A DNA stretch of 37,380 bases, taken from the NCBI GenBank assembly GCA_902802565.1, contig CADCMP010000016.1:6315-43694 (forward strand), written 5' to 3'. How positions within the stretch are numbered: position 1 is the stretch's first letter; every line of letters begins with the position of its first letter. Below, in pieces: positions 24,939 through 33,065 of the stretch. A program made the position numbers and the translations under genes. The notes under the pieces were generated by a model. That model was not told the origin of the DNA and did not search any database. It saw nothing but the letters and a program-made list of their open reading frames with translations. Origin of the DNA: Oscillospiraceae bacterium (GTDB lineage Bacteria > Bacillota > Clostridia > Oscillospirales > Oscillospiraceae).

Positions 24939-25514
24939 TTAAAAAGCAAATACGATGCCCACCAATGCCGACGCCAGGATGAAGAAGATCGGGTGGATCT
25001 TCTTGATCTTCGGCACCAGATTCGTGAGGATCAAAAGGACTGCCGCAAGCACCCAGGCCTTCCATCGGAACAGATCTCCCAAGGAGCCGGAAGCGGAATA
25101 GGCATCCAGATCCAGCAGTGCCAGACGGAAGATCAGATAACCCGCTGCGGCGATCAGTCCCAGCGAGCAGGGACGCAGGCCGTAAAAGCCGGCATCCACA
25201 TACTTGTTCTGACGGAACTTCTGCAGCACTTTTGCAATAATCATAATGATGATCAGCGAAGGCATGATCAGGCCGAGGGTCGCAATGATGCCTCCCGGAA
25301 TGCCCGCCGTGGTAAATCCCACGTATGTCGCCATATTCACGCCCATGGCACCGGGAGTGGATTCGCTCACCGCGATCATATCCGCCAGAGCGCCGTGGGT
25401 AAACCATCCGGTCTTGTCCGCCATATCATACAGGAACGGCACCGTTGCCAGTCCGCCGCCCACGGCAAACAGACCGGTCTTGAAAAATTCAAAAAACAGA
25501 CGAAGGTAAATCAT
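24939..25514 (-). CDS. Chromate transporter half-protein, ChrA family (second of a pair)
   Basis: A 191-residue membrane protein with one CHR (chromate transport) domain. The signature LFAVGGGLATVPFLYDM near residue 15 and SESTPGAMGVNMATYVGF are clear, and about five to six hydrophobic segments are visible. Short-chain ChrA proteins act as pairs from adjacent genes, and this one overlaps the start of its partner's stop by four bases. The family exports chromate, but natural substrates in anaerobes are uncertain. The ATG at 25512-25514 was chosen; the longer frame upstream is only the partner gene read in another frame. It is last in the operon before a terminator. Confidence 0.88.
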   Translation of the reverse strand: MIYLRLFFEFFKTGLFAVGGGLATVPFLYDMADKTGWFTHGALADMIAVSESTPGAMGVNMATYVGFTTAGIPGGIIATLGLIMPSLIIIMIIAKVLQKFRQNKYVDAGFYGLRPCSLGLIAAAGYLIFRLALLDLDAYSASGSLGDLFRWKAWVLAAVLLILTNLVPKIKKIHPIFFILASALVGIVFAF

Positions 25515-26074
25515 TTTCCGCGCACCCCCATCTGAGTCAGCAGGATGCCCGTGACCGCGGCAATGATCACATACACCACGGGAGATACCTCCAGAAAGAC
25601 CGAAAGGATGAACACAACGGCAAAGATACAGAGCCCGGCCCTGTCCTTGACGGCGCCTTTCCACAGTTTGAGAACGGCATTGAAGACCAGGACACAGACG
25701 CAGACCCGGATCCCGGCAAAGGCATGCCGCACCACCGGTGCGTCCGCAAAATGCGTGAGCACCGACGCGATGAGAAGGATGATCACGATGCTGGGAAACA
25801 CAACGCCCAGTGTGGCCATGATCCCTCCGGCGATCCCCGCTTTCTTCTGTCCGATGAAGGTCGCCGTATTCACCGCAATGATCCCCGGAGTGCACTGACC
25901 CACTGCGTAGTAGTCCATCAGTTCCTCTTCCGTGGCCCAGTGGCGGTCTTCCACGATCTCCCTTTGAAGGATGGGAAGCATCGCATATCCGCCGCCGAAG
26001 GTCATGACGCCGACCTTCGCGAACGTACCGAACAGCCGGGCAAGGAATCCTATACTTGTCCGCTCTTCATTCAT
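25511..26074 (-). CDS. Chromate transporter half-protein, ChrA family (first of a pair)
   Basis: A 187-residue CHR-domain membrane protein. The conserved VMTFGGGYAMLPILQREIV segment and AVGQCTPGIIAVNTATFIG are equivalent to the motifs of its partner downstream. Hydrophobic segments follow to the end. Its start overlaps the phosphoglucomutase stop by four bases and its end overlaps the second half-gene, so all three appear translationally coupled. Split CHR pairs are normal in Firmicutes, so this is not a broken gene. Confidence 0.88.
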   Translation of the reverse strand: MNEERTSIGFLARLFGTFAKVGVMTFGGGYAMLPILQREIVEDRHWATEEELMDYYAVGQCTPGIIAVNTATFIGQKKAGIAGGIMATLGVVFPSIVIILLIASVLTHFADAPVVRHAFAGIRVCVCVLVFNAVLKLWKGAVKDRAGLCIFAVVFILSVFLEVSPVVYVIIAAVTGILLTQMGVRGK

Positions 26075-27801
26075 TGTGCCAATTTCTCCGCAAATTCCTG
26101 ATATCTGGCGATCTTTTCCTGAACTTCTTCACGGCTGGATCCGTCCGCCAGGATATAGATCTTGATCTTGGGCTCTGTTCCGGACGGACGGACGATAAAG
26201 CTCGTATTGTCCGCCAGATCATAGTAGAGGACGTTGGATCCCCGGATGGAAGTCGTTCCGACTTTTCCCAGATGGGCCACCGAGACGCTGCCGTCCAGAT
26301 AATCCCGCAGCTGTTCCACGCCGGTACCGGCGATCTCGGAGAACGGTTCTCTCCGCAGGTCATCCATCAGTTTCGCCATGCGCTCCAGACCGTCCAGCCC
26401 CGGCATGACGAGGTTCAGGGTCTTCTCCTCAAAATAACCGTACTCTTCGTACTTTTCCTGGATGGCGTCCGCCAGGGTCATTCCCCTTCCGAAATAATAT
26501 GCCGCCATCTCCGCAATGAGCACCGAAGCCGTGACCGCATCCTTGTCCCGTACGTAATCGCCCATCATGTAGCCGTAGCTCTCCTCATAGGCGAAGATAT
26601 ACTGGTAGGAACCTTCCTGTTCCCACTGGGCGATCCGTTCCGCCATGAACTTGAAGCCGGTGAAGGTATCTTCCATGTGGACATTGTTTCTCCGGCAGAC
26701 TTCCTTCGCCATCTCTGTGGTGACGATGCTCTTCACCGCACCGGGATGATCCGGCATGGTATCCGTACGGTAACGTGCCTTGATGATGTAATCCAGCAGC
26801 AGAACGCCCATCTGGTTGCCGGTGATGGGGATATAGTCCTCCCCTTTCCGCACCAGGACACCGACACGGTCCGCGTCGGGATCGGAGCCGATGATGAGGT
26901 CGCTGCCCACTTTTCTGGCAAGCTCCACCGCCAGCGCAAACCCTTCCGGATTTTCCGGATTGGGACTTTCCACCGTGGGGAACGTGCCGTCGATGACCAT
27001 CTGTTCCTCCACGGGATAAAGGTTCCGGATCCCAAGGCGCCGCAGCGCTTCCGGGATGAGTCTGTATCCGCATCCGTGGAACGGCGTATATACCACTTTG
27101 AAACGGTCTGCCACCGCCTCAACGGCTTCCCGGTCGATGGCCTGTCCAAGAACACGTTTGAGAAAGGCTTCGTCCGTCTCCTCATCCAGCAGGAGGATCT
27201 GTCCCTTTTCCACCGCCTCATCGTAATCGCAGGTGGAAAAATCATTGAACAGGTCGATCTCCTCCATCTGTTCGGCGATCTGTTCCGCTTTCTGAGGCGG
27301 AAGCTGCGCCCCGTCGGACCAGTAGACCTTGTATCCGTTGTATTCCTTCGGATTGTGGCTGGCGGTCACGTTGATGCCCGCTGCCGCACCGTAATAACGG
27401 ATGGCAAATGACAGTTCCGGTGTGGGGTGCAGGGACGGAAACAGACGGACTTTGATACCGTTAGCCGCCATGACACAGGCCGCCTCCCGGGCAAACTCCT
27501 GACTGTTCTGCCGGCAGTCGTAGCAGATCACGATACCTTTCAGCGCAGTCTCCACACCCTCGTTATTGATGACGTTGGCAAACGACTGTGTCACGTGACG
27601 GATCACGTGGATGTTCATATGATGCAGTCCCAGCTTCATCGTTCCCCGGAGACCGGCGGTACCGAAGGAGAGGGGTTCGAAAAACCGGCTCTCGATCTCT
27701 TTTTCATCGTCGGCGATGGAGTTGAGTTCCTCCCATTCCGACTCGTTGAGTGCGGGACTGTCCAGCCAATGCTGGTACTCTTCCTTATACGTTCTCCTCA
27801 T
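26071..27801 (-). CDS. Phosphoglucomutase/phosphomannomutase (alpha-phosphohexomutase family)
   Basis: A 576-residue enzyme that interconverts hexose 1- and 6-phosphates, most likely glucose, linking glycolysis to cell wall and polysaccharide precursors. Domain 1 holds the phosphoserine loop TASHNP with Ser148. Domain 2 has the metal loop SDPDADR, domain 3 has the sugar-specificity motif EESYG, and domain 4 has the phosphate loop RPSGTEPKIK. The length fits the Firmicutes PgcA-like group, which usually prefers glucose. The ATG at 27799-27801, behind AAGGAG, was chosen; it overlaps the DUF2007 gene by 17 bases. Substrate specificity is inferred only from length and family. Confidence 0.93.
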   Translation of the reverse strand: MRRTYKEEYQHWLDSPALNESEWEELNSIADDEKEIESRFFEPLSFGTAGLRGTMKLGLHHMNIHVIRHVTQSFANVINNEGVETALKGIVICYDCRQNSQEFAREAACVMAANGIKVRLFPSLHPTPELSFAIRYYGAAAGINVTASHNPKEYNGYKVYWSDGAQLPPQKAEQIAEQMEEIDLFNDFSTCDYDEAVEKGQILLLDEETDEAFLKRVLGQAIDREAVEAVADRFKVVYTPFHGCGYRLIPEALRRLGIRNLYPVEEQMVIDGTFPTVESPNPENPEGFALAVELARKVGSDLIIGSDPDADRVGVLVRKGEDYIPITGNQMGVLLLDYIIKARYRTDTMPDHPGAVKSIVTTEMAKEVCRRNNVHMEDTFTGFKFMAERIAQWEQEGSYQYIFAYEESYGYMMGDYVRDKDAVTASVLIAEMAAYYFGRGMTLADAIQEKYEEYGYFEEKTLNLVMPGLDGLERMAKLMDDLRREPFSEIAGTGVEQLRDYLDGSVSVAHLGKVGTTSIRGSNVLYYDLADNTSFIVRPSGTEPKIKIYILADGSSREEVQEKIARYQEFAEKLAQ

Positions 27802-28108
27802 TTCGGACTTCTCCTTCACAAAGAGTTCTGGCTTCCTCCGCCATGGACGCGGGCACATACAGATCCGCGCCGTTGCCGCTGATCCCCATGATCACGCGTC
27901 CCAGCTGTCCATTGTTGGGATACTGGCGGATGCAGGGAATGCCGTACGCGGCAAGCATGTTGACGAGAAGATCGTCCTCCATATCCGTGGAAGCACAGTG
28001 CTTCAGGAATACCGGCTCCTCAAAATCACCGTTTTCGTCTTTCGGCCAGTCGTCCTGGAGCTTCCCGTAGGGGGTCCTCCCCCATTCCTCTTTGATATTC
28101 GATTCCAT
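27785..28108 (-). CDS. DUF2007-family protein (putative signal-transducing protein)
   Basis: A 107-residue soluble protein. The central part, EPVFLKHCASTDMEDDLLVNMLAAYGIPCIRQYPNNG...DLYVPASMAEEARTLCE, matches the DUF2007 fold, a PII-like ferredoxin-type domain. The function of the family is unknown. The ATG follows AGAGGA. Its last 17 bases overlap the start of the phosphoglucomutase gene, and the mutase ribosome site lies inside this gene, which suggests coupled translation. Confidence 0.8.
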   Translation of the reverse strand: MESNIKEEWGRTPYGKLQDDWPKDENGDFEEPVFLKHCASTDMEDDLLVNMLAAYGIPCIRQYPNNGQLGRVIMGISGNGADLYVPASMAEEARTLCEGEVRNEENV

Positions 28109-28120
28109 GATTCAATCCTC

Positions 28121-28603
28121 TTATTTATGATACCGGGAACCCCGGTTGATCTGATACGCCCGGTAGATCTGTTCCGCCAGAAGGACTCTGGCCAGATGAT
28201 GGGGAAACGTCATGGGAGACATGCTCATCCGCAGATCCGCCTGCTTCTTCAGCCGTTCATCCATGCCGAAGGAAGATCCGATGAGAAAACACACATCCGG
28301 TTTGCCGGACTGCTCCCGGTCCAGGAACATCTGGGCAAACTGGGGGCTGGACATGGTCTTCCCCTCCACGCACAGTGCAACCACAAAGGCGTTTTTCGGG
28401 ATCGCCTTTTCCGCTGCGGCCGCTTCCTTCTCCAGAGCGCGCCGGATCTCTCCCTCCGACGGGTCGTCGGGGAGACGTTCCTCCGGCAGTTCCACGCACT
28501 GGAACCGGCAGAATGCGCCCAGGCGCTTCCGGTATTCCTCAAATGCGGAAATATAGAATTTCTCCCGCATCTTACCGGTACATATCAGTGTAACTGTCTG
28601 CAT
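28121..28603 (-). CDS. rlmH: RlmH, 23S rRNA (pseudouridine1915-N3)-methyltransferase
   Basis: RlmH (160 residues) is a SPOUT-class methyltransferase that modifies pseudouridine 1915 in helix 69 of 23S rRNA. The family features are the central VVALCVEGKTMSSPQFAQ and the SAM-binding knot CFLIGSSFGMDERLKKQADLRMSMSPMTFPHHLARVLLAEQIYRAYQI. The C-terminus RGSRYHK is nearly invariant in the family. The start shares one base with the stop of the WalJ-like gene. The pairing of these two genes is also known from Bacillus and Staphylococcus relatives. Confidence 0.97.
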   Translation of the reverse strand: MQTVTLICTGKMREKFYISAFEEYRKRLGAFCRFQCVELPEERLPDDPSEGEIRRALEKEAAAAEKAIPKNAFVVALCVEGKTMSSPQFAQMFLDREQSGKPDVCFLIGSSFGMDERLKKQADLRMSMSPMTFPHHLARVLLAEQIYRAYQINRGSRYHK

Positions 28604-29373
28604 TATATCACTTCCGTTGATACCGTCAAATTCCCCAGCATCGGGGCCGTCTGCAGGGTCGCTCCGGTCCCGGACAACGTCTGTGCCACGGTGTCGTGTG
28701 CCAGCTGAACCGTATTATTGTTCCGGCTGAGATGGCCCAAAATAAAATGACAGGTCCCCTGTTGATGCAGGATCCCCGCCAGTTCGGCACTGGACTCGTT
28801 GGACAGGTGTCCGTGATCGGACAGGATCCGCTTCTTCAGATAATAGGGATAGCCTCCCGTTCGGAGCATCTGGATATCATGATTTGCCTCAATGAGCGCG
28901 ATATCCGCTCCGGACAGTCCCTCAATGATCTCCTCCGTGATGCATCCGGTGTCCGTGGCATACCCCAGCACATGTTCCCCGGTGAACCGGTAACCAACAC
29001 AGTCCGCAGCGTCATGGGGAACATGAAATGCCCGGACCTGCACATCGTTCACAGAGAAAACTGTTCCCGTCTCAATTTCATGAAACGGGATGATACAGTC
29101 CGCGCCCATGGCTTCCAGCGCATGGATCACGGGAAGAGTTGCGAACACAGGGAGCTGATAGTGTTTTTCCAGCACTCGTAGCCCGGACAAATGGTCGGAA
29201 TGCTCATGGGTGATAAGCACGCCATCCAGATCCTGAGGCTCCAGCCCCTCCTGCCGAAGTCCTTCCTTTATTCGTTTGCATGAGATCCCCGCATCGATAA
29301 GGATCCGGGTCTCTCCCTCGCGGATCAGAGCACAGTTGCCGGTGGATCCGCTGGCCAGAGTCGTGATCTGCAT
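28603..29373 (-). CDS. WalJ/YycJ-like metallo-beta-lactamase-fold hydrolase
   Basis: A 256-residue metallo-beta-lactamase-fold protein of the YycJ/WalJ group. The metal motif THEHSDH is at 55-61, and further metal ligands are likely in FHVPHDA, ATDTG and ILGHLSRNN. WalJ proteins have been linked to DNA metabolism and to coordination of cell division in Gram-positive bacteria; in Bacillus the gene lies with walRK. Here it is placed directly after murA (one base between stop and ATG) and before rlmH. The ATG at 29371-29373 was chosen because MQITTLASGSTGNC is the family N-terminus. Confidence 0.9.
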   Translation of the reverse strand: MQITTLASGSTGNCALIREGETRILIDAGISCKRIKEGLRQEGLEPQDLDGVLITHEHSDHLSGLRVLEKHYQLPVFATLPVIHALEAMGADCIIPFHEIETGTVFSVNDVQVRAFHVPHDAADCVGYRFTGEHVLGYATDTGCITEEIIEGLSGADIALIEANHDIQMLRTGGYPYYLKKRILSDHGHLSNESSAELAGILHQQGTCHFILGHLSRNNNTVQLAHDTVAQTLSGTGATLQTAPMLGNLTVSTEVI

Positions 29374-29374
29374 G

Positions 29375-30676
29375 TCAGCTGATCTTCGCTCCGTCACTGT
29401 TCTTCTCATTCTCCGGGAAATCCGCGATGCGGATATCTGCTCCCAGAGCAGTGAGCTTTCCGATGAAATTCTCATAACCGCGCTCAATGAAGTGGATGTC
29501 TTCCACATAAGTGGTGCCATACGCGCACAGTCCCGCAATGACCATGGCGGCGCCGGCACGAAGATCGCAGGCCATGACCGGAGCGCCGGTCAGTTTCTGG
29601 CCGCCTTCGAAGATGGCGATGCGTCCGTCCACCTGGACTTCCGCGCCCATTTTACGCAGTTCGTTCACATATTTATAACGGTTGTCATAGATCCCCTCCG
29701 TAATGACGGATGTTCCTTCCGCCATGCAAAGAAGTGCGCCCATTTGAGGCTGCATGTCCGTGGGGAATCCGGGATACGGAAGTGTTTTGACATTGGCTTT
29801 CTTCAGCACTTCGGGACCGGTGACCAGCACGCTGTCCTCAAACTCCTCAACAGTGGTGCCGGTCTCGCGAAGTTTCGCGCTGATGCACTCCAGATGTTTG
29901 GGGATCACGTTCTTGATCAGCACTCTTCCGTGGGTCGCCGCCGCAGCCACCATATAGGTGCCGGCTTCGATCTGATCGGGAATGATGCTGTAGGTGCCGC
30001 CGTGAAGTTCCTCCACGCCGTTGATCTTGATGGTATCGGTACCGGCTCCGCGGACATCAGCGCCCATGGAGTTCAGGAAGTTTGCAAGGTCTACGATATG
30101 AGGCTCGCGGGCTGCGTTCTCAATGACGGTCTTTCCCTCCGCCATGGTGGCTGCCAGCATGATGTTCATGGTGGCGCCGACAGAGACCTTATCCAGATAG
30201 ATGCGGTTGCCGTGCAGTTTTCCGTCCGGGGTATCCGCATAGACGAAGCCGTTGCGGATATCGATCTCGGCACCCAGAGCGGTCATGCCCTTGACGTGCT
30301 GGTCGATGGGACGGACGCCGAAGTTGCATCCGCCGGGCATGGTGGTCTTGGCCTTGCCGAAGCGGGCAAGCATGGCTCCGATCAGATAGTAGGAGGCACG
30401 GATCTTGCGCATCAGATCGTAGGGAGAGTCCTGAAGGGACACATCTCTGCTATCGATCTCGATGGTGGATTTGTTGATCAGACGGATCTTGCATCCCAGA
30501 TGAGTCAGGATAGTCAGAAGCATATCCGCATCACTGATCTGGGGAATATTCTCCAGACGGCATACGCCGTTGACCATCAGGGCAGCCGGGATAATGGCGA
30601 CTGCTGCATTCTTTGCGCCGCTGATGGACACTTCACCGTGAAGCTCATTTCCGCCATTGATTACATACTTTTCCAA
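29375..30676 (-). CDS. murA: MurA, UDP-GlcNAc 1-carboxyvinyltransferase
   Basis: MurA (433 residues) transfers enolpyruvate from PEP to UDP-GlcNAc, the first committed step of peptidoglycan synthesis and the target of fosfomycin. The active-site loop is PGGCNFGVRPIDQH with Cys117, so the enzyme is of the fosfomycin-reactive Cys type. The UDP-binding start GAKNAAVAIIPAAL and the late FPTDMQPQ segment are typical. The start is TTG, behind a rather distant AAAGGG. Weak initiation and a structured leader of about 130 bases suggest controlled expression. It heads an operon that runs to the ChrA pair. Many Firmicutes have two MurA copies; only this one is in the window. Confidence 0.96.
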   Translation of the reverse strand: MEKYVINGGNELHGEVSISGAKNAAVAIIPAALMVNGVCRLENIPQISDADMLLTILTHLGCKIRLINKSTIEIDSRDVSLQDSPYDLMRKIRASYYLIGAMLARFGKAKTTMPGGCNFGVRPIDQHVKGMTALGAEIDIRNGFVYADTPDGKLHGNRIYLDKVSVGATMNIMLAATMAEGKTVIENAAREPHIVDLANFLNSMGADVRGAGTDTIKINGVEELHGGTYSIIPDQIEAGTYMVAAAATHGRVLIKNVIPKHLECISAKLRETGTTVEEFEDSVLVTGPEVLKKANVKTLPYPGFPTDMQPQMGALLCMAEGTSVITEGIYDNRYKYVNELRKMGAEVQVDGRIAIFEGGQKLTGAPVMACDLRAGAAMVIAGLCAYGTTYVEDIHFIERGYENFIGKLTALGADIRIADFPENEKNSDGAKIS

Positions 30677-30694
30677 TTTATCAAAACACCCTTT

Positions 30695-30806
30695 ACATTT
30701 CCGGTTCTCCGAATATTAAGAGACGGAGAAATGTGGATCCTGTTTTCTTATTCACGCCCGGTTTCACACCGGTTTGAGGGATATTATAACCGAATTATAA
30801 TATTCC
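30695..30806 (-). promoter_or_regulatory. Structured leader of murA (candidate cis-regulatory RNA)
   Basis: The leader holds three inverted repeats. The first is ATATTATAA/TTATAATAT (30781-30789 with 30795-30803, loop of 5, extended by GG/CC with one bulge). The second is CCGG/CCGG (30758-30761 with 30769-30772). The third is TTCTCCG/CGGAGAA (30705-30711 with 30724-30730), with outer ACAT/ATGT pairing. GTGGA near the transcript start can also pair with TCCAC before the third hairpin. I do not recognise a known riboswitch class. Confidence 0.45.
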
Positions 30807-30814
30807 ACTAGGGT

Positions 30815-30843
30815 ATCTTAGCATAACGATCCGCGAAATTCAA
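30815..30843 (-). promoter_or_regulatory. Sigma-A-type promoter of the murA operon
   Basis: TTGAAT (30838-30843), 17-base spacer, TAAGAT (30815-30820), with an extended -10 TGC. The transcript would start near 30808, about 130 bases before the murA start codon. Confidence 0.78.
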
Positions 30844-30894
30844 TATTTTGTGTTCAACTTTTAGAAACTTCTATACCTTGTGGTTGACAACTCA

Positions 30895-31431
30895 TTATGC
30901 ATTCAGGATGCGGGCCGCTTTCAGTACCGCGATCACGGTCTTCGCATCTTCGATCTGGTTTTCCATCACCATATCCAGCAGTTCCTGGATGCTGTGTTTC
31001 TCCAAGTTTAGGAATTCTCCCTCATCCGGATGGACCTGTCCGGCGTGCAGTCCCAGAGCGAGATAGATGTGCAGGATCTCCGTGGAATACCCGGGTGACG
31101 TGGCATGTGCGCCGAGATAGATGTACTCATCCGCGGAGAAGCCGGTCTCCTCCGACAGTTCGCGGACGGCGCAGACCATGGGATCTTCCCCCGGCTCCAG
31201 CTTTCCCGCAGGAGCTTCCAGCATCAGTTTCTGCATGGGATAGCGGTACTGCTGTACCATGTAGCACATTCCGTCCTCATCCACCGGAAGGATGGTGACT
31301 CCGCCGGGATGCTCCACCACTTCCCTTCCCACGACACGGCCGTCACACAGTTCCGCCTTGTCATGATATACATTGACGATGATGCCCTTCATCTTCAGTT
31401 CACTGGTAAGTTTCTTCTCGCTGATATCCAT
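30895..31431 (-). CDS. Nudix hydrolase, ADP-ribose pyrophosphatase (NudF) type
   Basis: A 178-residue Nudix hydrolase. The Nudix box fits the GX5EX7REUXEEXGU consensus exactly, with Gly76, Glu82, Arg90, Glu91, Glu94, Glu95 and Gly97. The upstream VVEHPGGVTILPVDEDGMCYMVQQYRYP and the LEAPAGKLEPGE block are typical of ADP-ribose pyrophosphatases, which split ADP-ribose to AMP and ribose 5-phosphate. The ATG follows AAAGGA. It is a single-gene unit. No terminator was found between it and the murA promoter, so some read-through into murA is possible. Confidence 0.9.
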   Translation of the reverse strand: MDISEKKLTSELKMKGIIVNVYHDKAELCDGRVVGREVVEHPGGVTILPVDEDGMCYMVQQYRYPMQKLMLEAPAGKLEPGEDPMVCAVRELSEETGFSADEYIYLGAHATSPGYSTEILHIYLALGLHAGQVHPDEGEFLNLEKHSIQELLDMVMENQIEDAKTVIAVLKAARILNA

Positions 31432-31463
31432 CGAAACAGTCCTTTCCTGCGTTTATTGGATGT

Positions 31464-31469
31464 ATTATA
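31464..31469 (-). promoter_or_regulatory. -10 box of the Nudix gene
   Basis: A consensus TATAAT lies on the minus strand about 33 bases before the start codon. The -35 region would fall on the T-tail of the upstream terminator (TTTTTG at 17 bases), a poor match. Confidence 0.5.
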
Positions 31470-31487
31470 CACCATCCTGCCCATAAC

Positions 31488-31522
31488 AAAAAGAAGAACC
31501 CGGAGCAATTCGGGTTCTTCTT
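31488..31522 (-). terminator. Terminator after the AGCS symporter gene
   Basis: The 12-bp stem AAGAAGAACCCG/CGGGTTCTTCTT has an 8-base loop and ends in a T tract on the minus strand. Confidence 0.9.
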
Positions 31523-31540
31523 GTGTGATATTGATTTGGA

Positions 31541-32950
31541 TCAGTTCCATGCCTGAGTGCCGGTGACACCGTTCTTCTCTGCGACATAAACCGGATTCTT
31601 GCCGGCCTTGCGCTGTGCCTGATAGTCCTTCAGAGCATTCTTTGCAGGCTTGAAGAGGATCACGATGACCGGAACGTTGATGATGACCATGGCGGCCTGC
31701 AGAAGGTCTGCAGTATCCCATGCCAGTCCGGCGGAGATGATGGCGCCGATGAAGATCAGAGCGGTGGCGCACAGACGCCAGAAGGTCATGAAGCCCTTGC
31801 TGGGATTGCGTTTCAGGATGAAGCGCAGGCAGCCTTCCGTATAGTAGTAGTTGCCGAGCAGTGTGGTGAACGCAAACAGGCAGACGGCAATGGCCATGAA
31901 TACGGGACCGAATCCGCCGAGAGCGGATTTCACGCATGCCTGAACATAGGCTGCACCGGCCAGATCCGCATTGGGCTCCACGCCGGAGAACAGGCACATG
32001 AAGGCCGTGGCGGAGCAGATCAGCAGCGTATCGATAAATACGGAGAGCATCTGCACGAGGCCCTGCTTTGCCGGGTGGGAAACGTCTGCAGCTGCTGCGG
32101 CATTGGGAGCGGAACCCATGCCGGCTTCGTTGGAGTAAAGGCCGCGCTTGATGCCCCACATGATGCAGGAACCGGTAAAGCCGCCGAAGATGGATCTGAA
32201 ATCAAACGCATTGCTGAAGATCATACCGAAGACCTTGGGCAGAGCGGTGATGTGCATGATGACAACGATCAGAGATACCACCGTAAACAGAACGCCCATC
32301 ACCGGAACCAGAACTTCCGTGACCTTGGTCAGGCGTTTGCCGCCGCCCAGAACGCAGATGGCGAACAGGACTGCGAGGATCGCACCCACAACGATGGAAG
32401 TGGTTCTTCCGTAGAAGGAGAATGCCGTGAAGGTATCCTGGGTGTTATAGGCTGCCAGCATGTTGTAGCCGACCATGTAGGTCAGGATCAGAACGATGGC
32501 AAAGATGACGCCCAGCCAGCGCTGACCCAGTGCATCCTGCATATAGTAGGACGGGCCGCCGTAATAGCTTCCGTCAGAATCTTTTTTCTTGTAGATCTGA
32601 GCCAGAGTGGATTCCACGAATGCGGAAGCGCCGCCCAGAACGGCGGTGACCCACATCCAGAACAGGGCTCCGGGGCCGCCAAGGCAGAGAGCCGTGGAAA
32701 CACCCATGATGTTACCGGTACCGACACGGGACGCGGTAGAGACCATCAGAGCACCAAAGGAAGAAGTCGCTCCCAGATTGACCGGCTTCTCCGATACGAC
32801 GCGGATAGACTCACCGAACAGGCTGACCTGGATCAGGCCGAGACGGATGGTGAAGTACAGACCCGCCAGTACAAGAATCAGGGGTACGATGTACGGCTGG
32901 TACAGAACTCCGCTGATCGCATTGACAACATTATCAATGGCGTTAATCAT
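31541..32950 (-). CDS. Alanine/glycine:cation symporter family protein (AGCS)
   Basis: A 469-residue membrane transporter with about eleven hydrophobic segments. It belongs to the AGCS family, which imports alanine or glycine with sodium or protons. The family signature is seen in FGALMVSTASRVGTGNIMGVSTAL near residue 70 and in GIKRGLYSNEAGMGSAPNAAAAADVSHPAKQG near 290. The ATG at 32948-32950, with GGAGGAAAG upstream, is preferred over an in-frame TTG six codons earlier that would overlap this ribosome site. It is a single-gene unit with its own promoter and terminator. Exact substrate unknown. Confidence 0.93.
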   Translation of the reverse strand: MINAIDNVVNAISGVLYQPYIVPLILVLAGLYFTIRLGLIQVSLFGESIRVVSEKPVNLGATSSFGALMVSTASRVGTGNIMGVSTALCLGGPGALFWMWVTAVLGGASAFVESTLAQIYKKKDSDGSYYGGPSYYMQDALGQRWLGVIFAIVLILTYMVGYNMLAAYNTQDTFTAFSFYGRTTSIVVGAILAVLFAICVLGGGKRLTKVTEVLVPVMGVLFTVVSLIVVIMHITALPKVFGMIFSNAFDFRSIFGGFTGSCIMWGIKRGLYSNEAGMGSAPNAAAAADVSHPAKQGLVQMLSVFIDTLLICSATAFMCLFSGVEPNADLAGAAYVQACVKSALGGFGPVFMAIAVCLFAFTTLLGNYYYTEGCLRFILKRNPSKGFMTFWRLCATALIFIGAIISAGLAWDTADLLQAAMVIINVPVIVILFKPAKNALKDYQAQRKAGKNPVYVAEKNGVTGTQAWN

Positions 32951-33007
32951 ACTTTTTCTTTCCTCCAAATAAAAATAAATTTGCGTTCACTTGCAAAATT
33001 TGAATTT

Positions 33008-33036
33008 ATTATACTAATTTTTTAAGTAAACCGCAA
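33008..33036 (-). promoter_or_regulatory. Sigma-A-type promoter of the AGCS gene
   Basis: TTGCGG (33031-33036), 17-base spacer, consensus TATAAT (33008-33013) in an AT-rich intergenic stretch. Confidence 0.75.
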
Positions 33037-33065
33037 TACTTGCGCAATTTTAAAAGACGGCAATT

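Noticed and set aside
24793..25407. Upstream extension of phoH
   Set aside because: It crosses the terminator and promoter between two operons and overlaps the ChrA gene in another frame. The start behind AGAGGT at 24792 gives the usual PhoH length.
25514..25895. Upstream extension of the second ChrA half-gene, suggesting a frameshifted fusion
   Set aside because: The extension is just the first half-gene read in another frame. Both halves have full CHR motifs and good starts, and split pairs are normal in Firmicutes.
30758..30773. Direct repeat CCGGTTT twice (11-base period) in the murA leader, as a protein operator
   Set aside because: Two copies of a short GC-rich word can be explained by the hairpin they also form. 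There is no third copy and no known regulator match.
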